Below are positions 30,934 to 42,282 of a stretch of 64,000 bases of DNA, piece after piece; position 1 is the first letter of the stretch, and each line of letters starts with the position of its first letter. This DNA is from Syngnathus acus. Taxonomy: Eukaryota > Chordata > Actinopteri > Syngnathiformes > Syngnathidae. The stretch covers positions 19,804,501-19,868,500 of the forward strand of contig NC_051094.1 in the NCBI RefSeq assembly GCF_901709675.1, written 5' to 3'. The notes under the pieces were generated by a model. It saw only the letters and a program-made list of their open reading frames with translations, ran no database searches and was not told the origin of the DNA. The position numbers and the translations under genes are program-made.

Positions 30934-32510
30934 CACCTGGTGGTGGGTTGGCTCCGATGGTGGGGGAAGATGGCGGTTCGACCTGGCAGACCCAAACGTA
31001 CTGTGAGAGTCTGCTGGGAATGTCTGGCAGAATCCCCTGTCAGGAAGAGCTTCAACTCCCACCCCCGAGCTTTTCCCACGTCCCGGAGGAGGCGGGGGAC
31101 ATTGAGTCCGAGTGGACCATATTCCATGCCTCCATTGTTAAGGCAGCCGACCGGAGTTGTGGCCGTAAGGTGGTCGGTGCCTGTCGTGGCGGCAATCCCC
31201 GAACTCGCTGGTGGACACCAGCGGTAAGCGATGCTGTCAAGCTGAAGTAGGAGTCCTATCGGGACGTTTTGGCCTGTGGGACTCCGGAGGCAGCCGACAG
31301 GTACCGGAAGGCCAAGTGGAACGCGGCTTCGGCGGTTGCTGAGGCAAAAACCCAGGTGTGGGAGGAGTTTGGCGAGGCCATGGAGAATGACTTCCGGACG
31401 AGTTTGAGGAAATTCTGGTCCAACATCCGGCATCTCAGGAAAGGGAAGCAGTGCACCGTCAACACTGTTTACAGTGAAGATGGCGTGCTGCTGACCTTGC
31501 CTCGGGACGTCGTGAGTCGGTGGGGAGAATACTTTCGAAGACCTCCTCAAATCCACCGACACCTTCCATTGTGGAAGCAGGGCCTGGAGACTCTAAGGTG
31601 GACTCTCCAATCTCTGGGATCGAAGTCACTGAGGCAGTTAAAAAACTCATCGGGGGCAAGGCTTATGGGGTGGATGAGATCCGCCCGGAGTTCTTAAAGG
31701 CTCTGGATGTTGTGGGGCTGTCCTGGCTGACACGCCTCTGCACCATTGCGTGGACATCGGGGACGGTGCCTCTGGATTGGCAGACTGGGGTGGTGGTTCC
31801 CCTCTTTAAAAAGGGGGACCGGAGGGTGTGTTCCAACTACAGAGGACTCACACTCCTTAGCCTCCCTGGTAAGGTCTGTTCAGGTGTGCTGGAGAGGAGG
31901 GTCCGTCAGGAGGTCAAACCTCGGATTCAGGAGGAGCAGTGTGTTTTTCCTCCTGGCCGTGGAACAGTGGACCAGCTCTATATCCTCGGCAGGATCCTCG
32001 AGGGGGCATGGGAGTTTGCTCAACCCGTCCACGTGTTTTGTGGTCTTGGAGAAGGCGTTCGACCGTGTCCCTCGGGAAGTTCTGTGAAGGGTGCTTCGGG
32101 AGTACAGGGTGCCAATCCAACTGATAAGGGTGGTTCGGTCCCTGTATCATCGATGCCAGAGTTTGGTCCGCATTTCTGGCAGTAAGTCGGATTCGTTCCC
32201 AGTGAGGGTTGGACTCCGCCAAGACTGCCCTTTGTCACCAATTCTGTTCATAACTTTTATGGACTGAATTTCTAGGCGCAGCCGAGGAATTGAGTGTGTC
32301 CGGTTTGGGGACCTCAGCATACCATCTCTGTTTTTTGCAGACGACGTGGTGCTGTTGGCGTCTTCAAGCCGTGATCGGCAGCTCTCACTGGAGCGGTTCG
32401 CAGCCGATTGTGAAGCGGTTGGGATGAGGGTTAGCACCTCCAAATCTAAGTCCATGGTTCTCGGTCAGAAAAGGGTGGAATGCCCTCTCTGGATCAGTGA
32501 TTAGATCCTG
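30934..32510 (+). pseudogene. LINE linker and reverse transcriptase, frameshifted
   Basis: Consecutive frames: 31520-32100 gives GGKAYGVDEIRPEFLKALDV, PLDWQTGVVVPLFKKGDRRV and CSNYRGLTLLSLPGKV (RT fingers), then PPGRGTVDQLY. After a shift near 32040 come FDRVP and GLRQDCPLSPILF-like sequence near 32210, and FFADDVVLLASS at about 32331-32366 (catalytic Asp pair present). At least four frameshifts or stops; dead. Confidence 0.85.
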
Positions 32511-32699
32511 CTCCAAGTATTTCGGGGTCTTATTCAGGAGCGAGGGCAGGATGGAGCGTGAGATCGACAGGCGGATCGGTGCAGTGTCGGCTGTAATGCG
32601 GACTCTGTACTGGTCCGTCGTTGTGAAGAAAGAGCTGAGCCAAAAGGCAAAGCTCTCAATTTACCGGTTGAACTAAGCTCCTATGGTCACGAGCTATAT

Positions 32700-33070
32700 G
32701 TCGTGACCGAAAGAATGAGATCCCGGATACAAGCTTCCAAAATGAGTTTTCTTCGTAGGGTGTCCGGGCTCTCCCTTAGAGATAGGGTGAGAAGCTCGGT
32801 CTTCCGGGAGAGACTCGGAGTAGAGCTGCTGCTCCTCCACGTTGAGAGGAGCCAGATGAGGTGCCTCAGGCATCTCATCAGGATGCCTCCTGGACGCCTC
32901 CCTGGGGAAGTGTTCCGGGCATGTCCTACCAGCAGGAGACCCCTTGGACGACCCAGGACGCGCTGGAGAGACTGTCTCTCAGCTGGCCTGGGAACGTCTT
33001 GGGTTACCCCGGGATGAGCTGGACGAAGTGGCTTAGGACAGGGAAACCTGGGAGTCCCTCCTAAAGCTGC
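32700..33070 (+). pseudogene. LINE C-terminal domain
   Basis: MTERMRSRIQASKMSFLRRV, SGLSLRDRVRSSVFRERLGV, ELLLLHVERSQMRCLRHLIR and MPPGRLPGEVFRACPTSRRP: the C-terminal segment of the same LINE. The ending GxPRTRWRD is intact, then the frame is lost. Confidence 0.85.
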
Positions 33071-33224
33071 TACCCCCACAACCTGACCCCGGATAAGCGG
33101 AAGAAGATGGATGGATGGATGGATGGATGGATGGGTGGGTTGAAAGAATCGGACGAATCTTAGCAATATTACAGAGGTGAAAAATGCAGTTCGAGTAATG
33201 TTCTTAATGTGTTTTTTCAAAGGA

Positions 33225-34186
33225 CAGGGATGAGAATCTTCCGCGGGTCCGCGGGTTTCCGTGTTTTTTTCCGTCGGGAGTATCATTTTTGTGAATCGTG
33301 TAGATCCGTTGAGAAAATTGTTTTTATATGGGGCGGGGGTGGGGCGGGCAAGTCGAACGGGATCAGGAACTGCTTCATATGGGCATGGCTCGAGAGCAGC
33401 GTCATCTTACAGTACTTACAAGTACTCGGAGCACAAAGACGCTCTTAAAGCAATGCGACAGTGAGCGCCCGGCGCGCTGCGGTTGCGCGATCGGACTAAA
33501 TTAGGCTCCCTGCGCACTGAGGTCCACTTCAATTTTGGAAAGTACATCAGGAGTTTAAAACTATTTTCTAAATTTCAGCGACGGCTCTGTCACAATAATG
33601 CAACCAGCGCCGTGCAGTTGCGCGGTCGGCGCCGCGCTATGGTTGCGCGTTTGGCGGTGCGCTGCAGTTGCGCGATCGGACAAAAATGCGCAAATGAAAA
33701 AATGCTTAAAAAAAGTCTTGGAACCGATTAAAAAAAATTCCATTATTTGTAATGGGAAAAATAGATTCGGAAATCGACCGATTCGCTTCTCGAACCGCCT
33801 TCTGGAATGGATTGTGGTCGAAAACCGAGGCTTGACTGTATCATATTCACCTTGGTAGCCCACCAAGCAGGAATATTTTTTTAACAAAACTGTTGAAATT
33901 GAGTGATGAAATGAATGGTATTGGGGTTGCGATACTGCCAAAATCCAGGAGTTTCCAGGGAGCTTTTCCCCCTGAGCCCCCTCCGGGGCATTGCCCCTGG
34001 CCCCCTGCGGCCCCCAATGGGGGCCTGTGGGCCCTGTGGCCCCCAATAGGGGCCTCTGGCCCCTGCAGCCCCCAATGAGAGCCTGTGGCCCCTGGCCCAC
34101 TGCGGCCCCCATTGGGGGGGGGGGCATGCAGCCCCCAGACCTCGGCTACTTTTCAGTTTTTTTTTCATTTGCCGTTCTCATCCCTG
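33225..34186 (+). mobile_element. CAGGGATGAGAAT element, copy 2 (6-bp duplication)
   Basis: Ends CAGGGATGAGAATCTTCCGC and GCCGTTCTCATCCCTG, with exact AAAGGA at 33219-33224 and 34187-34192. Same layout as 15323-16558: left module with CCGCGGGTTTCCGTG, Tigger-MITE-derived middle with CGATCGGAC, CTTGGTAGCCCACCAAGCAG, and a G/C-rich right part of GGGGCCTGTGGCCCCTGCAG-like repeats. No SINE here. No ORF recognised. Confidence 0.88.
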
Positions 34187-34439
34187 AAAGGAGAGTTTGG
34201 TCAAATATTACACTAACATTGGTTACATTATCACTTTGGACATTTATCTAAATTTACAGTGGCTTCCTTAAATAGGTGCTGACAATGAGCAGGACTAATT
34301 ATCAACATCTCAGTTTTATCTGGGTTAAGAATTAGGAAATTAAGCGACATCCATTGTTTAATCACAGCAAGACACACCTCGAGATTACAACAATCCCGCG
34401 GATTTGTCATTTTAAACAGCTTAAAAAATTGGTTGTCAT

Positions 34440-34930
34440 CGGCATAACAATGAAAACTAATGTTTTATTTAAATATAATGTCCCCAAGCGGAATCATATA
34501 AATACTAAACAGTATAGGTCCAAGTACCGATCCGTGCGGGACACCACATCTAACATTAATTGGCTCAGAGGACGTGTTGCCATGGTGGATCCTCTCTGAG
34601 CGATAAGAACTAAACCCAGAAAGTGCTGACCCCGAAATACCAACACAGGTTTCAAGGCGATCTAATATGTTGTGATCGACAGTGGCGAAGGCAGCACTAA
34701 GATCAAGTAATATTAGTACCGATGAGGTGTTTGAATCCATAGCTAAGAGATCATTAGTCACTTTAGCAAGTGCTGTCTCAGTGGAGTGGTTAGCTCTAAA
34801 ACCAGACTGAAACAATTCAAATCGATTGTTAGCAACTATGTAATCATTAAGCTGCTGCGCTACTACTTTTTCAATAATTTTTGCAATGAACAGAAGATTT
34901 GAATTACTGAGACGGTCCGGGTCGAGGTTT
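34440..34930 (-). pseudogene. L2 reverse transcriptase fragment
   Basis: Minus-strand 34815-34465 encodes FQSGFRANHSTETALAKVTN, LLAMD, SVLILLDLSAAFATVDHNIL (motif A, with an extra Ala/Asp change), and RCGVPHGSVLGPILFSIYM (motif B; family has GVPQGS). Upstream, FIAKIIEKVVAQQLNDYIV is visible in another frame. Frameshifts and point changes; dead. Confidence 0.88.
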
Positions 34931-35451
34931 GGTCAGTTAATTGAATAATAGGGGCCTTAAAGTCATACTGCCAGAGGATTAATTATATTAGATCAATTAC
35001 ATTAATTATATTTAAGACAGACGGTCCTAAAATCTGAAAAAATTCTTTAACTAGTTTGCCTGGAAGTGGGTCGAGTAGTCAAGTTTCAAGTCAAAGAGTT
35101 CTTGAAGCGAGAGGTTAATTAATTGTTGAATAATAGCGGTTTTAAAGGCTGTTGGCATACTGCCAGAGGATTAATTATATTAGATTACCGTATTTTCCGC
35201 ACTAAAAGGCGCACCGGATTATAAGGCGCACCTTCAATGAACGGCCCATTTTAAAACTTTGTCCATATATAAGGCGCACCGGATTATAAGGCGCATAAAA
35301 TAGAAGCTATACTGCAACAAACTGAGGTTGACTAGGGTTGCGGTATGCATCCACTAGCCCAGGGGTGGCCAACCAGTCAGAGACTAAGAGCCACATTTTT
35401 TACTGTGTCATCGCAAAGAGCCACATCATACACATGAGCACAGATGAACAC

Positions 35452-35533
35452 CCCCCCACACACACACACACACGCACACAAACACGCACGCACGCGCACA
35501 CGCACACACACGCACACACACGCACACACACAC
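35452..35533. repeat. (CA)n/(CACG)n microsatellite
   Basis: Mixed ACAC and ACGC units over about 80 bp, inside the hAT. Confidence 0.9.
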
Positions 35534-35754
35534 CCCTCTGCTCAGCCAAATTTATTGTGTGACATTATTATGTCACGCACCAACATGATGACAAATTGAC
35601 TCCTACAGTACTAAAACCACAGACCAAAGACCACATTTTCAACAATGAACATTGTGTGCATTGTCTCACACAGACAAACTCTCAGTTCAACAAATTCCAC
35701 AAACAAAAACATAATAAGTTTTTTCACTTACTATGTGTGGCGGGACAGACCATT

Positions 35755-36189
35755 CGTTTGAGTTCGTCGTTTTCAGGAGACAAGATTTCAAGAACGTCAC
35801 TGAGGCATATTTTAACGAACTCCACTTCATTGTATGGCTTTTTAGCCCGTGCAATGTTCCAAGCCAGTTGAAACAATGCAAGTGTGACAGTCTCTGAGTG
35901 CTTCGTAATTTTTTTGAAAAACTGTACCTATTTTTCTGCCTGACTTTTCAAAGTCTCCAAACTTGTGCTTGCGAAATTCAGTCCCTTTTGCAAAGTCCTT
36001 ATCGATATTGGCATGAAGTGAGCTGAAGTGGCGCTGACCATTTGAAGCTTTTAAATGCGCCAATGACGTCCGACATATGAGGCAGAATGGCTTGCCATAG
36101 CGTTCAACAAAAAACAACTTTAACTCTGTTAAAAACGTCCTGTGTTCATCGTCATATATTCGTTTAGCTGTGCATTTTTTCCTTGCCAT
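35755..36189 (-). pseudogene. hAT transposase N-terminus (GTF2IRD2/ZBED-like)
   Basis: From 36189 the minus strand encodes MARKKCTAKRIYDDEHRTFL, ELKLFFVERYGKPFCLICRT (CxxC of a BED-type finger), LKASNGQRHFSSLHANID (H..H part) and RKHKFGDF. A frameshift follows near 35930, then ALFQLAWNIARAKKPYNE and ILSP in another frame. The DDE/hATC domains are absent. A start region with intact zinc ligands, but no catalytic residues. Confidence 0.85.
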
Positions 36190-36539
36190 TTTGGCAAGCG
36201 TCTTGTCAGCTTTTCTGGACCTAATGGGCCCCCGTAGTCACAGTCGCCATCCATTAAAAAGCCAGCAAAACCAATCGCTCTGTTTGTCCCTCCTCCTTTG
36301 CGGGATTTCACCTCACGCGCATGCGCGTTTGACCAAAATACCATATTGAACTCAAGCGAAGCAAATACGCACGAAAAATAAACACAAATGTTGATATGAA
36401 CGTAAAAGAGCCGCATGAAACTAGCCAAAGAGCCGCATGCGGCTCGCGAGCCGCATGAAACTAGCCAAAGCGCCGCATGCGGCTCGCGAGCCGCGGGTTG
36501 GCCACCGCTGCACTAGCCAGTAACCAACGAGCCCTCTGT

Positions 36540-37440
36540 AAACAATCGCGTTTCTCAAACGATCTCCTATAAAATGATCGGAACTGACTAAAGTTCGATC
36601 TAGCGCATTGGTACTACTTACCTATGTTTCCCTTCCATATCGATCCGTAGATTTACTCGAAACATTAACAGAGCAGCCTATTTTGACATGAAATAGCCTG
36701 GTACGTATAGCAGCTATCGTTATAGCATTAGCCATCCGCAAAGTCCCATGAGCCTCAGCTCGCAATCTCCCATGAGCCTCAGCAAAGTGTAAACAATCGC
36801 GTTTCTCAAACGATCTCCTATAAAATGATCGGAACTGACTAAAGTTCGATCTAACGCATTGGTACTACTTACCTATGTTTCCCTTCCATATCGATCCGTA
36901 GATTTACTCGAAACATTAACAGAGCAGCCTATTTTGACATGAAATAGCCTGGTACGTATAGCAGCTATCGTTATAGCATTAGCCATTCGCAAAGTCCCAT
37001 GAGCCTCAGCTCTCAATCTCCCATGAGCCTCAGCAAAGTGTAAACAATCGCGTTTCTCAAACGATCTCCTATAAAATGATCGGAACTGATTAAAGTTCGA
37101 TCTAATGCATTGGTACTACTTACCTATGTTTCCCTTCCATATCGATCCGTAGATTTACTCGAAAAATTAACAGAGCAGCCTATTTTGACATGAAATAGCC
37201 TGGTACGTATAGCAGCTATCGTTATAGCATTAGCCATCCGCAAAGTCCCATGAGCCTCAGCTCGCAATCTCCCATGAGCCTCAGCAAAGTGTAAACAATC
37301 GCGTTTCTCAAACGATCTCCTATAAAATGATCGGAACTGACTAAAGTTCGATCTAACACATTGGTACTGCTTACCTATGTTTCCCTTCCATATCAATCCG
37401 TAAATTTACTCGAAACATTAACGGAGCAGCCTATTTTGAA
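36540..37440. repeat. ~251-bp tandem repeat, four units
   Basis: The marker GTAAACAATCGCGTTTCTCA recurs at about 36538, 36789, 37040 and 37291. Units are nearly identical (one to a few changes), including CCATATCGATCCGTAGATTT and CTCCCATGAGCCTCAGCAAA. The array belongs to the MITE at 35186-37708. Confidence 0.92.
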
Positions 37441-38009
37441 ATGAAATAGCTTCGCGGGTACAACAGCTATTCGGTGACGCCCCCTGACTACAGTTGCCGT
37501 AATGTTGGGAAGCGATGCGACCTTGTAATTTACTAGTCGTACTAAAACGTACTGAAACATTTTGGCAGAGCACTGTGTACAACCAGTATGGATCAACAAA
37601 TTCATCAATTGATCCATATATAAGGCGCACTGGACAATAAGGCGCACTGTCGGCTTTTGAGAAAATTTTAGGTTTTTAGGTGCGCCTTATAGTCCGGAAA
37701 ATACGGTAATTACATTAATTATATTTAAGACAGACGGTCCTAAAATCTGAAAAAAATCTTTAACTAGTTTGCCTGGAAGTGGGTCGAGTAGTCAAGTTTC
37801 AAGTCAGAGTTCTTGAAGCGGGAAGTTAATTGTTGAATAATAGCGGTTTTAAAGGCTGTTGGCATACTGCCAGAGGATTAATTATATTAGATTAATTACA
37901 TTAATTATATTTAAGACAGACGGTCCTAAAAGCTGAAAAAATCATTTAACTAGTTTGCTTGGAAGTGGGTCGAGTAGTCAAGTTTCAAGTCAAAGAGTTC
38001 TTGAAGCGG

Positions 38010-40330
38010 GAGGTTTTGCATTTTACACTTTTGTACCTCGGGCCTGAGGGGAGAAGTGTGAACAGTCAATGTTGGGGGTGGGTGGGGTCTCTGAGGATAG
38101 AGGCCACTCTCCTGTGGACCCTGCAATGGTGGATGCTCTGCAGGGAGGGCAGAGGATTCCTGGTGATTCTCTCTGCCGTCTTCACCACTCTCTGCAGGCG
38201 CTTGCGGTCTGGCAGTGGGGCTGCCATACCACACGGAGAAGCAGCTGGTCAGGATGCTCTCGATGGAGCAGCTGTAGAAGTTGCTGAGGATCTTAGGAGG
38301 AATCCCAAACTTCCTCAGCTTCCTCAGAAAGTCAAAGTCTGGTCAAAAAGGCACAGCCGCTGTTGAGCCTTTTTGACCAGCTGTGTGGTGTTCAATGTCC
38401 AGGTGAGGTCCTCACTGATATGAACACCCAGGTATTTGAAGCTGCTCACCCTATCAACTTCAAGCTACTGGATGAAAAGTGGCTGATGAGGTCTCCTTTC
38501 CTCCTTCATGTCCACTATCAGCTCCTTTGTCTAGTCCGTGTTGAGGGTGAGGTTTTTTTCGTTGCACTGTAACACCAGGCTGTCCACCTCCCTCCTGTAG
38601 CCTCCCTCCCCGCCTGTAAGGCGTCCAATCACTGCAGTGTCTGCGAACTTGATGATGGGTCCTTGTGGGAGGCGACGCAGTCGTGAGTGAACATGGTGTA
38701 GAGCACAGGTGTCAAACTCAAGGCCCGGGGGCCAGACACGGCCCGCCGCATCATTTTATGTGGCCCGCGAAGACAAATTGTGCATCAAATTCGTGTGTCA
38801 TTACTAGAATTGCAAATTGCCTTCACTTTTAATAGGATCTTTTTTTTAAAATATTTGACCACTTTTTACTCAACTGATTTGAAAATGAGTTATTTGTCAG
38901 TTTGTATACTGTATGTAATATGAGGTGCTCATACATTTATTTGGGTTGACAGTCATAATGGCCCTTCTAATGAAGCTATGACTACAATGCGGCCCACGAA
39001 AAAAATGAGTTTGATACCCCTGGTGTAGAGGATGGGGCTAAGGACACATCCCTGTGGGGTGTGGGGTTGGTAGTGATGCTGGCTGAAATCCTGTTGCCAA
39101 TCCTGACGGACTGAGGCCTGCCAGTCAGAAAGTCCAGGAGCCAGTCACAGAGGTTGGGGTGGAAGCCAATTGTGGAGAGTTGTTGTTGTGTGGTCCTATT
39201 CCTTTGCAGGGGTTGATTTTCCTCAGGGCTCTGCATACCTGGCTTGATGTGAACTGTTGCGACGGGGGAGGGATGTCGGGTGGTCCGGGTGTGTGTGTTT
39301 CTCTTTGTGCTGGGGTTGGAGGTCTCAAAGCGGGTGTGAAGCTGTTGAGGTCGTCTGGGAGGCTGTCAGTGGCGCTGATGGTGCTGATGGATGCCCTGTA
39401 GTCTGTGATGTGCTGGAGGCCCTGCCACACCCGCCCGGCGTCAGCCGTGGAATATAAACTGTTCAGCTTCTCTTTGTACTGCTTCTTGGCTGCTGTGATG
39501 GCTTTTCTCAGCCCATACTTTGCAGCTTTTTACCCTGCCTCGTTGTCTGATCTGAATGCCAGGCAGCGAGCACACAGCATGTGATGTACATGACTGTTTA
39601 TCCAGGGCTTCTGGTTGGGGAACTTCCTCACTTTTGCCGTGGGCACGATGTTATCAACGCAGGTGCTGATGTACCCGGTCACATAATCAGCATAATCCTG
39701 GACGTTGGCTGAGGAATCCTTCATTGTGGCAGCATCCCTAAACACATCCCAGTCTGTTTGAGCAAAACAGTCCTGCAAGATGCACTCAGCTTCTCTGGTC
39801 CAAAATTTGATGTTTGGTGGTGGGGTTTGATTGTTTCAGTCTTTGCCTGTATGCTGGGTACAGGAACAGTGAGATGTGGTCCGATTGTCCAAACTGGATG
39901 AGTGATGTTCGTTCAGTTTGTTGTCCAGAGACTGCATGTTGGCTAGCAGGAAGCTGGGTAGCGGTGGTCGGCTTGCGCGAGCTTTTAACTTAGCATGGAG
40001 CCCTCCCTTCTCGCCTCACTTTCGACGCTGTCTTCGGAGCGCTCTTCTGGGGTCGGCGGGCTCACTCGAGGTCGATGCGCCTGGGCCTTCCTGAGATTCG
40101 TGGGGGTCTTTGCGGGAGCGAACAATGAGTTGTAGCTCTGGTGGTATGAATCCCGTAAATCCAGGTTATTGTGCAGCCTGGCTATATCCAGCAGTGCCTG
40201 CTTGTTGTAGATTAGCAGTGCATGATATTTTGTGTACCGCAGAAAGAACAAGAACGACAAAGAAAAGAAGAAAAAGCCGGCATTCTAGAGCAGAGCTAGC
40301 AAACGCGTCAGCCACGGGGGGCGCCATGTT
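38010..40330 (-). mobile_element. Rex1-like LINE A, reverse, inserted in L2
   Basis: Minus strand: 5'UTR and start near 40320; a degraded region around 39990-40260; linker and RT pieces, for example NVQDYADYVTGYISTCVDNI and KVRKFPNQKPWINSHVHHML (39778-39530), PLQRNRT and [24 protein letters not shown] (39236-39060). 38700-38010 reads, in reverse, KLIGVHISEDLTWTL-like and FLRKLRKFGIPPKIL-like RT C-terminal parts. It is interrupted by a hAT MITE at 38704-39022. Frameshifts throughout. Confidence 0.82.
38704..39022 (+). mobile_element. short hAT MITE (CAAACTCAAGGCCCGGGGGC)
   Basis: Ends CACAGGTGTCAAACTC and GAGTTTGATACCCCTG; exact 8-bp duplication GTGTAGAG at 38696-38703 and 39023-39030. It splits the RT of Rex1-like LINE A after the conserved acceptor region. 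No coding. Confidence 0.92.
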
Positions 40331-40850
40331 CTTCCATCTTATATTTGAGGTTGCCAAGTCTCGTGATAACACCAGATCTAATGTATTTCCATTTTTATGC
40401 GTTGCCTGTATGAAACTGAACGTTTCGATTATTGTCTGAAATGTTATAGTAAGTGATTCTGCCGGTAGATTCATATGAATATTAAAATCCCCTATGATTA
40501 TTTCACTATCTGTATGGGTCACCAAGTCAGCCACGAATTCTAAAAATTCATCTAAGAAGCCAGAGTAAGCGCCAGGTGGACGGTAGATAACAGTAAGATA
40601 AAATGCCAACAAGTCTGTGGATCGGATAACAAGAACTTCAAAAGTTTTAAATGTGTTAATTGAGCGAGGGCTAAGTCTGAGATAAGGGCTACACCCCCAC
40701 CCTTCCTACGAACATGCAAGCTCACAAAGTTTGGAGGCGAGGCCTCATTAAACTGCAGCAATTCATTAGGTTTTAACCAGGTCTCGCAAAGACCAATCAT
40801 GTTAAGATTATGGTCTCTAATGAGGTAATTAACTAGTCGCTAGCGCTTTC
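40331..40850 (-). pseudogene. L2 endonuclease fragment
   Basis: Minus strand 40800-40552 encodes MIGLCETWLKPNELLQFNEA, PNFVSLHVRRKGGGVALIS; 40612-40340 encodes LTVIYRPPGAYSGFLDEFLE, HTDSEIIIGDFNIHMNLPAE and GNTLDLVLSRDL. These are the APE motifs (ETW, YRPP, GDFN, LDLVL) of L2/Maui ORF2. One frameshift between the two. Confidence 0.9.
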
Positions 40851-41376
40851 GTGGGGAGTGATCTAATATTTATAAAACCGAGTTTGAGTCTAATTAGTTG
40901 AGAGGACTTTGCACCCATCGGAGGATGTTTGGACGATATAAGAGTGAGATTGCGTTGTCTCGGCCTTTGAGATGTTTATTAACGCGGCGGAAGGAGACAG
41001 CCGTAGGAATTTGATAGTTAATATTCAGCACACTCACGCTGTTATTAGGAGCGAGCACCATACCATTAGTAGAAAGTGTCAGTGTACGTATGTTGTAGCA
41101 CTATTCAAACTGTGATGCTCTAGTCTACACAAAGAGCTTTGTGCATGATGTGAGTCTAGCCTAGCGCTAGTTAACTTTAATTTAACAGACTCCAAACCTA
41201 TCCTAATAGGTGGCCTAGCCACCTGTGACCCGGCCTGCTCTAAAGTGGACTGTCATGAATGAACCAAAACAGTAATCTATGTTCCTAGAAAGAGTGATGG
41301 CGCCTTCACGGTTAAGATGAAGGCTGTCCATCCTCAGCAGGTTGGGGTGGCCCCAGAAGGAAGACCAGTTTATTAT
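40851..41376 (-). other. L2 spacer between ORF1 and the endonuclease, degraded
   Basis: No frame with clear similarity is seen. GCTAGCGCTTTCGTGGGG and similar stretches belong to the same reverse LINE, judged by position. Confidence 0.5.
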
Positions 41377-42027
41377 CTACAAATTGCAATCCCTGATTCT
41401 TGCAGAAACCAGCCATCCACCGATTAAGCGAAATAATCTGCTAAACCTCTCATCATTGCCTCTTGCTGGCAAGGGGCCAGAGACAATTACTCGATGCCGA
41501 CTCATCTTTCTGGCGAGATCACAAGTCCTTGCTACGTTTTTCCTTGTGATCTCTGATTGCCTCATCCTTGTATCATTAGAGCCGATGTGTATCACTATAT
41601 TTGAGTAACGAGTGTTGTTGGTGTTATGCTGTTGATTAGACCTATTGCGAGCCAGCTCCCTAAGGTTAGATTCAATGTCGGGTGCTTTGGCTCCAGGGAT
41701 ACACTTTACTATGGCTGGATTTTTAAGCGAGATGTTGCGGGTAATGGACTCACCTATGACTGAAGTGCGACAGCCAGTAGACCAAGGTGGCTTTGGACGG
41801 CTATCCGTCTTAACAGGCTCGTCACTGTTAGCAAGCCACTTGGGGCTTATGCTAACTGGGATCGCGGGCTGACTACAGCCCCCATTTGTGTCTGGCACAT
41901 CTACAGTTATCGGGTTGTTCTGCTCTAGCTGGCGGACACGTCTCTCTAGCAGGCACAACCTCTTTAAAATGATGCAGGTGGTGCACGGAGCTGTACAAAC
42001 CTGTTGATCTGAAGACATACTTGCCAT
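41377..42027 (-). pseudogene. L2 ORF1 with SGNH-hydrolase-like domain
   Basis: 216 open codons from 42027: an N-terminal CxxC..Lxxx leucine-rich stretch (CIILKRLCLLERRVRQLEQN), then TSVIGESITRNI (GxS of SGNH, here G-E-S), VKCIPGAKAPDIESNLRELA, NIVIHIGSNDTRMRQSE (the G-x-N-D block) and ARKMSRHRVIVSGPLPARGN. This is the esterase-type ORF1p of CR1/L2 LINEs. Open in this copy, but the rest of the element is broken. Confidence 0.88.
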
Positions 42028-42282
42028 ACATATATACAGGTGACTAACAACATTTATGTGGCAAGAGCAGGATGTTATTGCCCAGTGATGTCTCTGAGAG
42101 GTATGAGTTCATCAGAGCGACAGCCTGGGGGAAGAAGCTGTGTCTGTGTCTGCTGGTTTTGGCGTACAGCGCTCTGTAACGCCGTCTGGAGAGGAGTAGT
42201 TCGAACAGATTGTAACCTGGGTGAGAAGGGTCTGTAGAGATGTTACTTGCGTTTCCTGGTCCTGGACAGTCAGAAGAATTGG

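Larger units (their letters stand above)
29838..33130 (+). mobile_element. RTE-like LINE, near full length, (GGAT)n tail
   Basis: It starts CCTCCGTGAGTCATCACCTT, typical of the 5' end of this abundant fish LINE, and ends CCCCGGATAAGCGGAAGAAG followed by (ATGG)n at 33105-33133. In order it encodes an apurinic endonuclease, linker, reverse transcriptase with FADDVVLLA, and the C-terminal domain with LPGEVFRAC. The name of the clade (RTE, RTEX or other) is uncertain. Frames are broken in several places. Confidence 0.88.
35360..36510 (-). mobile_element. hAT deletion derivative nested in a MITE
   Basis: Ends CAGGGGTGGCCAACCAGTCA and GGGTTGGCCACCGCTG; exact 8-bp duplication CACTAGCC at 35352-35359 and 36511-36518. 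Right-end subterminal GAGCCGCATGCGGCTCGC is repeated twice. It carries the transposase N-terminus on the minus strand; the catalytic part is deleted. Confidence 0.93.
35186..37708 (+). mobile_element. TA-target MITE, GGCGCACCGGATTATAAG subfamily
   Basis: Ends TTACCGTATTTTCCGCACTA and GCCTTATAGTCCGGAAAATACGGTA, TA at both borders. It contains four tandem units of about 251 bp (36540-37440) and a complete hAT (35360-36510). A damaged relative is at 58960-59607. Confidence 0.9.
34930..38009 (-). repeat. triplicated ~185-bp segment of L2 ORF2
   Basis: The segment with CATACTGCCAGAGGATTAATT, TATATTTAAGACAGACGGTC and CTAGTTTGCCTGGAAGTGGG occurs at about 34951-35130, 35131-35185 continued at 37709-37835, and 37836-38009. 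The middle unit is split by the MITE at 35186. Translated in reverse it is the linker just before RT (HFQANLVKNFFQ-like). Confidence 0.85.
34193..42040 (-). mobile_element. long L2/Maui-like LINE, reverse, with nested insertions
   Basis: Reading the minus strand from 42040: ORF1 with SGNH-like domain, endonuclease, then RT N-terminal region repeated three times, and RT up to the YADD region at about 34440. It is interrupted by a Rex1-like LINE (38010-40330), a MITE (35186-37708) and the hAT within that MITE (35360-36510). The 3' end is not reached; it meets the element at 33225-34192. Confidence 0.8.

Noticed and set aside
36540-37440. CRISPR-like array
   Set aside because: Direct tandem repeats of 251 bp without spacers, in vertebrate DNA inside a transposon.
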